A stretch of 64,000 nucleotides of DNA. Origin: Raffaelea ambrosiae. Taxonomy: Eukaryota > Ascomycota > Sordariomycetes > Ophiostomatales > Ophiostomataceae. Position 1 is the first letter of the stretch; each line of letters opens with the position of its first letter. Position numbers and translations under genes: made by a program. Shown here one piece after another: positions 33,895-45,533 of the stretch. The DNA lies in the NCBI GenBank assembly GCA_002778195.1, contig PCDI01000002.1, positions 3,299,234 through 3,363,233 of the forward strand. The letters are read 5' to 3'. The notes beneath the pieces were generated by a model. The model worked only from the letters and a program-made list of their open reading frames with translations. It was not told the origin of the DNA and did no database searches.

Positions 33895-36800
33895 GCGGAA
33901 ACAATGCCGCCGCTCCATTGTCTTGCCCCTGCCCTGCCTACCTTGCAAGAACAAGCACTCAGCTACCATCTTACAGTGAGCCATGATGCGTTTTCACAGA
34001 GACGATGCTACCATGCTCGCACGAGGTTTCGCAGGTTGCTTGCCTACACAGGCAACTGATCGCCTTGGGCTTACACAATCCTCTTTGTCTCTTGCCTCGT
34101 GGAAGAGACATGTATTTCGTGTATGGCCACTACAACCCGCATATGCCACGGCGATCCTCAACCAAAGGATGCCTGCACCAGTCGCAGCACGAGGGTTTTC
34201 CATCTTGCATATGGTTGTCCAGCACGGCTGTCAGGGCTGTCCATAGGACATGAAGCACACCACCCTCCCGAGGCGAACTGCGTTGCATATGAATAACCAC
34301 GCATGCATCGCGTTGGCAAGAAGGGCCGTATGCAGCACCTTTTGCATGCAACATACACATGTAGTATGTGACCAACTAAGCCCAATAACAAGTGGGTTAG
34401 GTGTGTCAGGAGCATCTTACCTTGCAATTTCAGGGAACAACTTAGGTAGCATAGCGGGTGTGCCCTCAATTTCCTCCGAACACTCGCCAAGGTCCACGGC
34501 AGACGGTAGACAAGGCAGACAAGTTTTCGACAGTGCACGAGCATGCATGCAAAGGAGTCGTTGGTGGTCGTGCAAAGGCCAAGGATACGCTAGCGGAGGG
34601 TTTTCCTACTACTATGTATGTAGACGTGCGCAAAAAGGAGCCAGAATCGGCGATTCAGGGTGCGGGACGGGTCGGGGAAGCGATGAAGCACTTCCAAACC
34701 GACCAAAGACAAAAAAAAACAGACGCAGGTGATAGGGGAAGGGCAGAGTTTGCCAAGAGGGAGGGTATAAAAAGGGAAGAAAGGTCATGAAGAGTACAAG
34801 CCAGAGAGGGGGAAGAGACGAATCCGAAGTACGCTGTAGTCAACTACATAGTAAGCATCAGGCGCTCGACAACGTCGGTTGGCCAGAAAAAAACTTGGGC
34901 TGTGAAAAAACAACTCCAGCCCGTGCTGGGCTGCTCTACCTGTTTTTCTCGCTTTGCCGGGTTACGATTCCGTTTCTGTCCATCTGTATGCAAGGTGCAG
35001 ACAAGATTCATTGAAGGGAGTTTTCATACTTTTTCTTTTTTTCTTTTTTTTCTCTTTCTCCCCCAAGCAAACTAAGTTCACTAACAACCAACCCGGCCTT
35101 ACACACAGAGAACAAAAAGTCAAACAGTAACTAAGTAGCCAGAACAATGACCGCAACAGTGGCCACAATGGTCGGCCACCAAGGTACGCCGGGAAGCCTG
35201 CCGGGATGGCTGGTCGGAAGCAATGGCAGCGCTTAGCCGCAGAACGCACCACGCGCCTGTCACATCACATTGCATGTCATTCCACGCATGCATCTCAAGA
35301 TAGAATGACTACTCGTATAAAATGTCTGTGATGGTTGTCTGCATCAATTTGGCGCCTGTCGTCCGTTAGCTCAACTGCTGTCCGGGACCTGTTTTACAAC
35401 GTGGCTGGCGCGTATTCCTTGCTGTCTAAGTTTGCAAAAGAAATAACGAAATAAAGAAAAAAAAGAAAAAAGAAAAAAGAAAGAAAAAAAAGGAAACTAG
35501 AGTGCACATGCGCGTCGTCGCCAAAGAAGGAAAAGAAAAAAAAAAGAAAAAAAAAGCATGGCACGATGGATGCCGGCCGCTCTTCGGGCGGTCCAAAATT
35601 AGATTTAGAAAAAAAAAATGATATAACTACTCAGAGTCACCAGCGCAAGGGAGGGATAGCGCAAGTTGTCTCGCAAATATCTGACGAATATCTGGCAACT
35701 TGGAGATGCGAATCGCCATCTTAGCTTCGATCAATTTTAGTGTCTGCTCTTGGGCATGCTCTTGGGCCTTCACTGGGGACCGGACTTGTGCTAGCGCTGG
35801 TCCGTGTCTTTAGGGGCCGGATGGTGGCCCTATTTGCCAAAGACTTGTGGCCCCAAGACTTGTGCCCCAAGACTTGTGGCTCCTCCCACCTGTGCTAAGC
35901 GTCAGAACTTGCTTTCGAGACACGAGTAATATTGACTACTCGAAATAGCGACTGGCTCCGTGGGGGGTGCCGCTTCGGAGGGCAATGTGCGGGGCGGCTT
36001 TTAGCGGACCTTCATAACTTTAACTACTACTCGTAAATTGTTTGCCAGAACTCGCTGGGCTTGGCTGGTTAGAGGGTTGCAGACCAGCACAACCCCCCCG
36101 GCGAGTGGCTTGGTCTTTTGGAAGGATCTTTTTGACAGGCAGGCAAGATAGAAGCGGGGAAGATTTCAAGCACGGAAGGAGCTAAGCAAAGCGTATCTTA
36201 CAAGTGAACTACGCTTGTATCTATTGGTATGCATTTCACGTATCTCGAGCCTCTCAAGTATCTTGCAACAGGGTAACAACATCAAGGAAATCACATTTCC
36301 CCCCCTCCCTTGGCTTCTCTCAGCACACATCTCTTCACCGTTAAACACCCGCACCCACCGGTTCTCTCTGGTTCGGCCGATCCAGGCATTGCGCTGGCAC
36401 TATCGAAACAAGTCGCGACATCTCCTGACTCCGATTTCACAAAGCGCTAGAAAAGTCGGAGCGCTGAAAGGCGTCGAGCACACATGGATGCGGCTATGTA
36501 TCTCACATGTATCTTGCACTGTGACTTGCATTTGGCACATCTGACTTGCCGTCGAGCTCGCCCGGGCTGCGCCGCTCTCTGGTTGATGCGACCGGCAGGG
36601 CGAATCCTGGCAAACCCGGGCAAAGAGATGACTAAATAACTAACTACTAAAGTAGTACAGCAGGATCGACGAAGGTTTCAAACTTTGCTGTGCGTCGAGA
36701 CGTGCTTTGTATAAGATGTGACGAGGAGAAGACAGGGGAGGGAATATGCGGGCCATTGGATCTGCAGGCCTGTGAGTGGAAGCTACCGTAGTAACCAAGA

Positions 36801-37022
36801 GATACATACTTGCAGTTGTTGCCCTATCCTACTCGTAGACACCAAACGCGCAGGAATCAACCAATACTCCAAGCAAAAATCACGCCAACGCCCAAAATGT
36901 CAGACAGCCCACACACCACTCCCGTCAAAAAGGCAACTGCCGGCCAAGAAACTCGATCCCAACGGCGGCGTGCGTGGTGGCGCAACACTGCCGTTAGACA
37001 ACGCGGGCCAACATCCGTTTTG

Positions 37023-37048
37023 GGAGAGAGAGAGAGAGAGAGAGAGAG
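37023..37048 (+). repeat. (GA)n microsatellite
   Basis: About 13 GA units in a gene-free region. Confidence 0.9.
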
Positions 37049-37809
37049 CAGCGAGAGCAAAAGGGAGCACAGGATGAGGTCACAGACAGAAGGAGCAGTC
37101 CACGAGCACGAGACTGCAGGAAAGAGCGACTGCCAAGGAAAAGCTGCGGATGGTCACAGGAAAGCACCAACCGGCAACAATGGCACAGACCGGGGAGGAA
37201 AATGAGAATACGAAAGGAGAAAGAACGACTGAGGGTAGGCCAAAAAGGAAGGAAACGTCTGAGTACCGGCCCAAAAGGAAAAGGAACGACTGACAACGGC
37301 CAGCAAGGACAAAAAAAAAAAAAAGCAAAACACGGCTCTCATTACGAGTCCCTGCCATGAACCCCCCAATATTAAGAACACACTATATGTCAATCATCAC
37401 CCAAAAATAATAAGATAGTTATCCCCTCCCCATCCCTCTCGGCCGATCGCTTCACACTTTCTCCTCGATGCCCACCACCACCACCACTATGCTCATCTGC
37501 TCTCCACCGCTCTCCACTATCCACAAAACTCGCAATTCACAGTTGACACCCCCCCCGTCCATCCGCCAAATCTCCACTTGCAGTCCAACCGCCTTGTTGT
37601 GCCCGCCGTTGATCACACCGCTTGGCGTTCTGGCCAGTCATCCTTCCAGGAGAAGGCAATCATAAGAGAGACAGGCACTTCTTTGTCGGCCGTGCTTTCT
37701 CTTGATTTGGACTCCCAAGCCGCGACCGTTTGTCACTCGGCTTTTTGTTCTGCTCTGTTCTTCTTCTTTTCTTTCCCTCTGCTCTCCGTTGTTCTTTCTT
37801 TTCTTGCTT

Positions 37810-37816
37810 TCTTCTT

Positions 37817-37847
<31 letters not shown>

Positions 37848-37860
37848 TCCTTCTTCTTCC
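37810..37860 (+). repeat. (TTC)n microsatellite
   Basis: About 50 bp of nearly perfect CTT/TTC repeat with one ATCC interruption, in the pyrimidine-rich region upstream of the AlkB-fusion gene. Confidence 0.9.
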
Positions 37861-38283
37861 CTTTCCTCTCCGTCCTCGCTTTGTCAGCCGCTTCTCTGTC
37901 ACTCCTGTCCTGCAAGCCGACCAGGATCCTCCACCAGCTCGTCTGTTGGAAAGTCGAACAATACCCACACATCTCCACAAGGCAAAAAAAAAAATAAGGA
38001 AAAATAAGGAAAAAGAGACTACACCAAAAACGAAGGAAAAAAGGTACAAAAAATAGCAACGCCCCCCCAAAAAACGACCTAGAATTCAACCCCAAAATCC
38101 ACTCCAGAAATCCACACCTGAAAAGACATTCACAAGATAACACCAACGCAACCAACAGCCCGCTCAGCAACTCAACTCCCACGGCCGCTGACGACACGAG
38201 CTGCTTGCGAAGCAGTCAATCCCAGAGCTCTCTCAGCAACCCTCCCTTCGACCTCGGGACCCTTGCGTGGCTGAAAAAGCTTC

Positions 38284-38331
38284 TTCTTAGCCAGCTTCTT
38301 AGCCAGCTTCTTAGCCAGCTTCTTAGCCAGC
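38284..38331 (+). repeat. 12-bp tandem repeat TTCTTAGCCAGC x4
   Basis: Four exact head-to-tail copies (38284-38295, 38296-38307, 38308-38319, 38320-38331). Not in a recognisable gene. Confidence 0.95.
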
Positions 38332-39184
38332 CCTTGTTTCTTCTTTTGTTCTTCCTCGCTTCTGGCCTTCCTCTCTTCTTTTTCTCTCTCCCTCCCGCCT
38401 CCCCTTCTTGTCTTTCTCTCACCCCCCCTCCCCCTCTTAATGGCCGTCATGTAGTGCGACCACAAACGGCGGACCCCCAAAGCCTCTTGTTCTTCGCCTC
38501 TCACCTTCTGTCTGACATCAACCCTTTTTCGTCCCTCATTCGTCCTCGCTCGAGCTCGCCCCCAATCCCGCCCCCATTCGTCCCCGGCTGTCGTTACACA
38601 TAAACTGCGCCATCCCCGGTCACTCTTCTGCTGCGCTGCCCGTCTTTATCTACCCATGCGCCTCGTTTTGACCGCAGTGTTCCATCGCCGGCCATTTTGT
38701 TGTGCCCGCGCGCCAACTGACCTGTTCGACAACGCAAAACCCTTTCCTCGTTGTAGGTGGTCCAGCCTTTTCTCTCCCTATAGCTTCTCTGGCCTTTTTT
38801 TTTCTTCCTGGAATTTTCTAGCATTCCCTGCCTTCCCCCTGTCTTCCTGCTACCTTCCTGGGCCCTGTTGGCCTTTCTGGCACACCCGGCTCTGCCGGAA
38901 GACGGGGCCGTCTATGTCCGCTGCCTTTCGTGCCGCGCCTTCTGCCTGCTTCCACTGCCTGGTCCCTCCCTTGCCAAAGTTAACGTCTCCCTGCCTAGGA
39001 TCCTACAGCAGCATCGCCATATGTTTATTCATGGCTTAACTCGCCCCAGCTCACGCAATCCCTGCCCGCCAACCTCTTTTGTTTTTCTGGGCCAGCGTCT
39101 GCACCGACGCCGGATTTCGCCCGCTCAACACCCTAGCTCGCAGCCACTCACACGGGCGCATACACACGCACACACGAGCGCACA

Positions 39185-42100
39185 ATGCCTCCGGTCCTTC
39201 CCATCGACCTCGCCAACTTCCCCTCGCTGCGCACGAGGAAGGCGCTGCTCATTGTAGACCTCCAGAACGAGTTCTTGTCGCCACGTGCCGGTCTGCCCGT
39301 CAGATCCCCCGAGGGCTTCGTCGATCGCACCCTGGACCTGGCCAGAGCTTTCCGAGACTCCGGCTCCGGAGACGTATTTTGGGTCCGCAGCCAATTCGAC
39401 GCACACCGTCCTGCCGCCAGCGCCCAGATCATTGCCACCGATGCGTCCCAGCCGCCTGGCAGCCCGGCCGCCGCAGATTCCTCTTCCAGGAGCCACCGCC
39501 GTACACCCGACGCAACAAGGGAGGACCTTGACGCTGATCCGGAAGCTTTCCTGAGCATCGGCGAGGCGTCTCCGGAGACCAAAATCCATGCATCCCTGAG
39601 CCTCTTACCGGGCAGCTTCGGGAGCGAGCTCACCGAGTCCGTGGTGACCTCGATCAGCGCCCGCAAGGACCTTGTTTTCGCCAAAACCCACTACTCCGCC
39701 TTCCAGTCCACCCAGCTGCTCCAGCGCCTGCGCACGCGCTTCGTCACCGAGCTCTACATCTGTGGCGCCCTGACCAACATCAGCATCTATGCCACGGCCC
39801 TCGATGCCGCCAGCCATGGCCTTGCCTTGACCATTGTCGAGGACTGCTGCGGCTACCGCACGGCTGCACGGCACGACGAAGCCCTTCTGAAGCTGGTGAG
39901 GCTGACCGGCTGCGACATTGTCAAGTCCCCGGAGATCGCAGCTTCCCTTGCCACCGATTCCGCCCCAGATACGGCCTCAAATCCTTTGGCAGCCGCCATG
40001 GCTGCGATCGCGACGGCCAACAGCAACGGGCTGGGCCGACCTCCGCGCCGATCCACAAAGCAGGCAGGACCAGGGCCGATTGCAGTGAGCCCCGCTGTTG
40101 CTGTGTCTGAAGCCAGTGAAAGCCTACCCGTACGTACCAAAGTTCCCGAGCTGGACAAACCAGCACAGGAGGAAAAGGAAAAGGCACACACAAAGAAAGA
40201 GCACGATGGAGATGGACAGATTCATTCCACTTCCACGTCAAGTACGAGTGCACAGTTAGAACTAAGTCGTTCACCTCCCACAGCCAATCCTGTCGTCGCC
40301 GAAGATCAGTCGCAAAAGACGCAGTCGCTACAGCCCGTGGTAGTAGCTGCCGGCCCTACGGGCAGTACGAACCAGCCCACAAATCGTACTACTCCAACAG
40401 ACGACCCCACATTTATTGAGGCGGACCCAATCTTCCAGCCTGGCAAGGCTGACGCCGTGGCTCCTGCGGCCACTGATGCTGCAGCTGCCGGCGGTGACTC
40501 AGGATTCCATCCTGGGCATGCATCGCGAGAGGGGAAGCCCCCAGAAGCTTCTGCTCGCGACGTCGAACCCACGCCGGACGATATAAGAAGGGCCATCCAG
40601 GACGCCAGACGAGCAAGTCAGATTGCCCGTGAAAAATATCTCAAAAGTCAAAAACAGGCTACAAACCAGTCGCCATCGGAAGACGTGTCATCTACGCTCA
40701 CTGTTAGTGCCGCCACCAAGACTGCCACTGCCGCCGTCTCTGTCGCAACTTCTACCGCCACCGGCCCGTGCAGTACACAAACGGCAACACCCAAAGCCGA
40801 AATGGGTGCCGCATCACAGCCAGTTCCAGAAACACGATCCCCTCCCGGGGATCCAGGCGAGGCAAGCAAAAATGTCAGCTCTCCAGAAGTTTCTCCGACT
40901 GCTCAAGCCGAAAGCCACAGAGACGGTGGCAGCGACCTGGAGGCAGATACGGACTCAGATACTCCGCTTGCTGAAGTTGACACAACCAAGCAGCCTGCTC
41001 CTACAGAACCCCTCTGTGAAGGCGACACCATCGTTTACCACAATGTGCTGCCAACGGCCATCGAAAAAGGCATTTACGAGCGCCTGCACGACGAAGTCCA
41101 CTGGTTGCGAATGGCGCACCAAGGCGGCGAGGTACCAAGACTAGTCTGCGTGCAGGGCGAGGTGGATGAGAAGGGCAACATGCCAATCTACCGTCATCCA
41201 GCAGATGAGTCTCCGCCACTGGAGCCATTCAGCCCAACTGTTCTGCAGATCAAGGCCGAGGTAGAAAAGATTGCGGGTCACCCGCTGAACCACGCTCTCA
41301 TCCAGCTCTACCGGACCGGCAACGACTACATCTCAGAACACAGCGATAAGACGTTGGATATTGTCCAAGGCTCGTTCGTCTGCAACATGAGTCTGGGCGC
41401 CGAGAGGATGATGGTGTTCCGAACAAAGCGACCGGATAAGGATCCTTCTCGCAGCACGGAAGCCAAAGCTGGGAACGTTCAAGAACACAATGATCAGACG
41501 CCGGACGAGACCGAGAAACAGGCTGTGAAGAAGCGACAGACGTGCCGTGTGCAGCTTCCGCATAACTCTCTGTGTCGCATGGGTCTGCAGACGAACATGC
41601 GCTGGCTGCATGCTATTCGACAGGATAAGCGTGCTGAGCGCGACAAGACATCCGCAGAGCTGGCTTTCGATGGCGGTCGCATTAGCCTGACGTTCCGCCA
41701 GATTGGCACGTTCCTGGACCGTGACCAGACAGTGATCTGGGGACAAGGAGCAGTCGCAAAACTCCGCAAAGACGCTCAGCCCGTTATCAACGGACAGTCA
41801 GAAGACGCGATCCGTATGCTCCGGGCCTTCGGCCTTGAAAATCACAGCTCCAACTTTGACTGGAAAAAACACTACGGCGAAGGCTTTGACGTGCTTCATA
41901 TGAGCAGCTCGCCAAGATTTTTTGCCAGTGTCGACCCGGTTGTGAATCTGAGCATTCAACTGCTCTTGGCTGATCTGGGCATCGCTTATGCGAAGGGCAG
42001 CATTAACAAAACGGCCGGCAAGGGAGGAGACAAAGCCACTGACAACACCGGGTCTGCATCGCTATCGTCTCTGGATATCCCAGTCCGCTACATAGACAAT

Positions 42101-42577
42101 GATTCAGACAGGTCCGTGGCAGACGGCCTGCTGGCCATTTTGCTGTATCTCAACGCTGTGCATCGTGGGCCATGTCCAAGCAAACAGACTCCCACCCAGC
42201 TAGAAGTAGCTCACAGCTTCACAAGGCTCCAGCAAGCCCTGGGTCTCCAAGACAAATGGAGAGGTGTGCAAGAGACAGCCACGGATAGCAAAGCTACCTT
42301 CAAGTCGCTGAAGGAAGAGCTAGCCACCTGGAATAGCTATGCCACTGCCAAAACTGACTCAGCATCTTTCATTGCTGGCGGACCGTCTGTCTCGCTCGCA
42401 GACTTTGCCTTTTGGCCAGTGCTGCACGAGCTTGGGCAGAGCATTGGCAGTGAAGCAGACCTGGCAAAGGAGCTGACGGACGTTGGATATGAGGCATTGG
42501 CACAGTATTATGCTGCTTTTAAAGCAAAGAAGTCTGTCCAACGTGTGTTTTTGTCCTCGTCCGGTTCCACAAACTGA
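39185..42577 (+). CDS. Three-module protein: isochorismatase-like, AlkB-type 2OG-Fe(II) dioxygenase, GST-C-like
   Basis: Single exon, 1130 aa. Residues about 15-260 form an isochorismatase/cysteine-hydrolase fold: LLIVDLQNEF (Asp25), FAKTHYSAF (Lys167) and ELYICGALTNISIYATALDA. At the usual catalytic Cys position there is Ser200, so classical activity is doubtful. A disordered linker spans about 270-600. Residues about 605-860 are an AlkB-like dioxygenase: YHNVLP, IQLYRTGNDYISEHSD with the HxD iron ligands (His719, Asp721), distal His809 (RWLHAIR) and the RxxxxxR pair Arg832/Arg838 (RISLTFR) that binds 2-oxoglutarate. All cofactor residues are present, as in ALKBH2/3-type DNA/RNA demethylases. 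Residues about 880-1120 include a segment ending ASFIAGGPSVSLADFAFWPVL, the N-capping box of GST C-terminal domains. The likely core role is oxidative dealkylation of nucleic acid; the flanking modules may be regulatory. Confidence 0.87.
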   Translation: MPPVLPIDLANFPSLRTRKALLIVDLQNEFLSPRAGLPVRSPEGFVDRTLDLARAFRDSGSGDVFWVRSQFDAHRPAASAQIIATDASQPPGSPAAADSSSRSHRRTPDATREDLDADPEAFLSIGEASPETKIHASLSLLPGSFGSELTESVVTSISARKDLVFAKTHYSAFQSTQLLQRLRTRFVTELYICGALTNISIYATALDAASHGLALTIVEDCCGYRTAARHDEALLKLVRLTGCDIVKSPEIAASLATDSAPDTASNPLAAAMAAIATANSNGLGRPPRRSTKQAGPGPIAVSPAVAVSEASESLPVRTKVPELDKPAQEEKEKAHTKKEHDGDGQIHSTSTSSTSAQLELSRSPPTANPVVAEDQSQKTQSLQPVVVAAGPTGSTNQPTNRTTPTDDPTFIEADPIFQPGKADAVAPAATDAAAAGGDSGFHPGHASREGKPPEASARDVEPTPDDIRRAIQDARRASQIAREKYLKSQKQATNQSPSEDVSSTLTVSAATKTATAAVSVATSTATGPCSTQTATPKAEMGAASQPVPETRSPPGDPGEASKNVSSPEVSPTAQAESHRDGGSDLEADTDSDTPLAEVDTTKQPAPTEPLCEGDTIVYHNVLPTAIEKGIYERLHDEVHWLRMAHQGGEVPRLVCVQGEVDEKGNMPIYRHPADESPPLEPFSPTVLQIKAEVEKIAGHPLNHALIQLYRTGNDYISEHSDKTLDIVQGSFVCNMSLGAERMMVFRTKRPDKDPSRSTEAKAGNVQEHNDQTPDETEKQAVKKRQTCRVQLPHNSLCRMGLQTNMRWLHAIRQDKRAERDKTSAELAFDGGRISLTFRQIGTFLDRDQTVIWGQGAVAKLRKDAQPVINGQSEDAIRMLRAFGLENHSSNFDWKKHYGEGFDVLHMSSSPRFFASVDPVVNLSIQLLLADLGIAYAKGSINKTAGKGGDKATDNTGSASLSSLDIPVRYIDNDSDRSVADGLLAILLYLNAVHRGPCPSKQTPTQLEVAHSFTRLQQALGLQDKWRGVQETATDSKATFKSLKEELATWNSYATAKTDSASFIAGGPSVSLADFAFWPVLHELGQSIGSEADLAKELTDVGYEALAQYYAAFKAKKSVQRVFLSSSGSTN

Positions 42578-44370
42578 GGCGGCTTTTCTTGTTTGTCTCT
42601 TGTATAGAGTATTTGTTCAGATTGTACTTTTCTTGTCTATTTTTTTTCTTGTTTTGGATCTACCACGATCATTATTTCTTCCATGTCTTTTCAAGACTTT
42701 TCTTTGGCAACTTCTTTTTGGGAGGGTTCTTTTACTTTTTTGGGGATACTTGATCTTTGTTTAGGCTTGGAACAAAAAGAAATGACTGATAGACCTGCTT
42801 GGCACCATTCGAATGAATGATGAATAATGAATGATCTGTTGTGAACTTGAGTTGCCTGTGCTAACTATATGGTGTCTAAAGCTTCAAGATGCAGGCTTGG
42901 GGATTGAAACACGTGAGGCTGACACGTTCAGTCTTTCAGCAAAATGCAGAGCGGGTAGCGATAACCAGTGACTATTCATATTTACTGCAGAGTACATCGG
43001 CGCACCAACCGCCCTGCCATTCCATTCGGTCCCCAAGTACATAGTAGGCTGTCACAAGCTGTTATGACAGTTTAATTTTGACTTCAATTGTCTGAAAAGG
43101 AAAGTGTGACTGGGAAAATAAGAGAAAACACCAAATACAACTGAAAGCTGTCACCAGCCAAGTATTGGGCGTCCAGACGAGGCACAAGGGCTATTCAAGG
43201 CGTTGTGAAGGCAATGCATTTGCTGTGTCGTACAGACGCCCAGGCTGTGGTGTTGCTGGGCCAGTCTTCCCCTTCTGCGCTCACTCGCTGCAGACAACAA
43301 ACGCGACTCTTTGCATTGAAATATATAAGTAGGCAGTCTCCAGGCTCCATGTTTTATGAAAAGACATATGACCCCCTTTCTTGTCACCTCGCCCTTTTTA
43401 TTTTCTTTTTCTTTTTGGCCTTACCCTTTTCCCAAAGTTACCAATTCTCTTCTTTCTATCTCTCTGCTGCCGTCCCTTTTGCCGCCTCCCCTCCCACCCC
43501 CCCTCTGACCTTCACCTGTTTGTCTTGACACGGGCAGCTTCGAATCGAGCACGGGACCCGCCTTTGTCTCTCTTTTTGACAAAATTGCAGCGCAAAGCTT
43601 CGTCTGTCAGAGGGACGTCCCCCGATCAACCCAAGACGGCAACCTTGCCGATCTCGATTCGATTCGAAGAACTCTTCCGTTGACCCTAAGCCGGCAGATA
43701 TGGGCGACAGCTGCGCTGACAGGGGCAGCCGGTGGCATGGTGCCAGCTGGATGCTGTGGATGCTCGAGGGGTTATTGCATTCAGGGGGAGAAAAGGAGTG
43801 GTATTGCTACCTTCACAGGCGAGAAGCCATGTACGGGTGGCCAACGTATTCCATCTGGTCCCTCTCTCCTCTCTGTGAAACAACTCCACGGCCACTTTCG
43901 GCAATGCGAGATATGAGAGTCCTGTGCCGCCATACACGCCAAATAAACAATCCAGGAATGTCCCCTTTCTCTCTCTGCAGGCGTTTCTACTTCTTGGTAT
44001 CTTCCCCTCTTTCCACGGCGTCACCTCTCTCCTTTCTCCTTTCTTCTTTCTCCGTTTGGCAACTGCTGGCCGTTTTTTGTCCACCCATATATTCGTTGCC
44101 ACTTGATGCTGGGCGGCCCGTCCGTTTCACATGTCCGGGCATAGCCAAGCTGTCCGAAGACAGCTATCAGGCCAGTCTGCATTGCATCACTCTTCCTGTG
44201 CCAACTCTGCGAATGTGAAGGCCTGCCCCTTTTTGATTCGCCTACAAGGACCAAAGAATCAACCCCCCAACCCTAGGTAGGAGGCACGACCTGGGGCTCT
44301 CTTTTTTTTTTTCGTGTGTCCCGTAGAATGATGTCCGCTGAGAAAGGTTGAGAAAATCTTGGCATCGTCC
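42578..44370. other. Convergent intergenic region
   Basis: About 1.8 kb between the 3' ends of the AlkB-fusion (+) and XRCC2-like (-) genes. It starts T-rich (3' UTR), carries one TACATAGTA (43038-43046) and has a pyrimidine-rich stretch at 43380-43520. Open frame 43700-44218 has no family features. No gene seen. Confidence 0.5.
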
Positions 44371-45533
44371 TCATGGCGGTTCTTGGCGCAGCTTGAAAGC
44401 AAAACTGCCCCATGGCGAGCGGGCAGTCCAGGTGACTGTTTCCGGAGCGGCATGCTCTGGCAATGGCTTCTCTCCATTGTCGTCAATGTTGGCGTTGGCG
44501 TTGTCGTCGACGTCTTTGTCAGGCAAAAGAGCCATGAGCATCTCTTTCTGCCGCTGTTGCTTCGTCCACGGGTCCATCTCCTGGGCGGCCACCCGCAGCC
44601 ATCCATAGTAGCCCGTCACCACGGCCGCACCCACTCCGTGGCCAAGCGTACTTCCACCACCCGCACTACCAGGAGTTCTCCCCCCTCCTCCGCCGCCGCC
44701 GAGTCCCGCGCCGCCCACGACCAGTGTCCCCCACCAGGCCCGGTCGCGCCGCCTGTGGACACCGTAGAGCACGCGCCGCTCGGCTGCCGAGACCATTTCG
44801 GCCAGCGAAGCGTTCCGCCACCGCGGATCGACCCGGAAGACGTGCACGTGCTGCAGGTCGTCTTCCGTCACGGGTCCCTCCGAGAGGGGCGTCTCGACAG
44901 CAGACGCAGCAGCAGCAGCAGCAGCAGATGTGCCACTCTCTTCGTCGGGGCCACCTGTGGTGACCATCACGGGCACGACCCCGAGCAGCTGGCGGGCGTC
45001 GAAACGCGCCTCGAGGTCGACAACGACGACCGTCTGCAGCCGCGGCCTGGCCACGAGCGTGGCGACCAGCAGATACAGCAGCGGCAAGGGATGGCTGCCG
45101 CCGACGGTGAGCTCGAGCGCGCGGGTGGCGTGGAAGTGCCGGGCCACGAGGGTCTCGAGGGCCGGGATGGGAAAGCCGGTGGCGGCGGCAGGGTTGTTGT
45201 TCCTGGCATGGCCGTGGTGGCCACTGCCGGCAGACGTGCTAGATTGTTGCCCGCCGGGCTGTGCCGGCGCGGCAGCAGCTGTCGAGACGCCTGGTGCTGC
45301 TTGTGCAGCGGCTGTCCGCCGTGTCTGGACTTCCGCTCGGATGCGCTGCAGTACCTGGGAGCGGAGAGAATGCGTGGGAATCAGAATGGTTCTCTCTTGA
45401 ACAACCCCAAAAAAGGAATACACAATACTATTCTCACATCTTCCAGGCTGGTCTCTTCAATCTCTCCCAGAATGCGGCGGCCGGCGGCGGCGGCTGCCAG
45501 CGCATTGGTGCTGCCAGTCGTGGTCGTGGCCAT
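44371..45533 (-). CDS. RecA-fold protein, possibly XRCC2/Rlp1-like Rad51 paralogue
   Basis: CDS complement(join(44371..45354,45438..45533)), 359 aa. The intron has donor GTGAGA and acceptor CCCAG and joins ETSLED to VLQRIRAEV. Visible order: an N-terminal Ala-rich segment, LETLVARHFHATRALELTVGGSHPLPLLYLLVATLV, then LQTVVVVDLEARFDARQLL, then LQHVHVFR and RDRAWWGTLVVGG. This mirrors the strand-P-loop-helix, Walker B-like and HVHVFRP-like segments of fungal XRCC2-type proteins, and S. pombe Rlp1 is about the same length. The P-loop has no GKT (GGSHPLPL), so ATP binding by a Walker A is unlikely, and the protein is rich in Gly and Ala inserts. If correct it would act in homologous recombination with other Rad51 paralogues. 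Other ATPase-dead RecA-fold proteins (Psy3, Elp5/Elp6) remain possible. An in-frame ATG at 45569 would add 12 residues. Confidence 0.5.

Larger units (their letters stand above)
31733..39184. other. 7.4-kb gene-free, microsatellite-rich region
   Basis: No open frame here shows family motifs or plausible splice continuity. The stretch holds CT, TG, GA and TTC microsatellites and a 12-bp tandem (separate entries), an 11-bp GGGGTAGATTC repeat (about 32785-32814), A-rich tracts at 35440-35560, and several TACATAGTA/TACTCGTA motifs. From about 37.7 kb to 39.18 kb the plus strand is pyrimidine-rich and probably belongs to the promoter/leader of the AlkB-fusion gene. An unconserved ncRNA cannot be excluded. 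Confidence 0.5.

Noticed and set aside
33523..33984. Minus-strand frame with His-Thr repeats
   Set aside because: It is a translated TG microsatellite.
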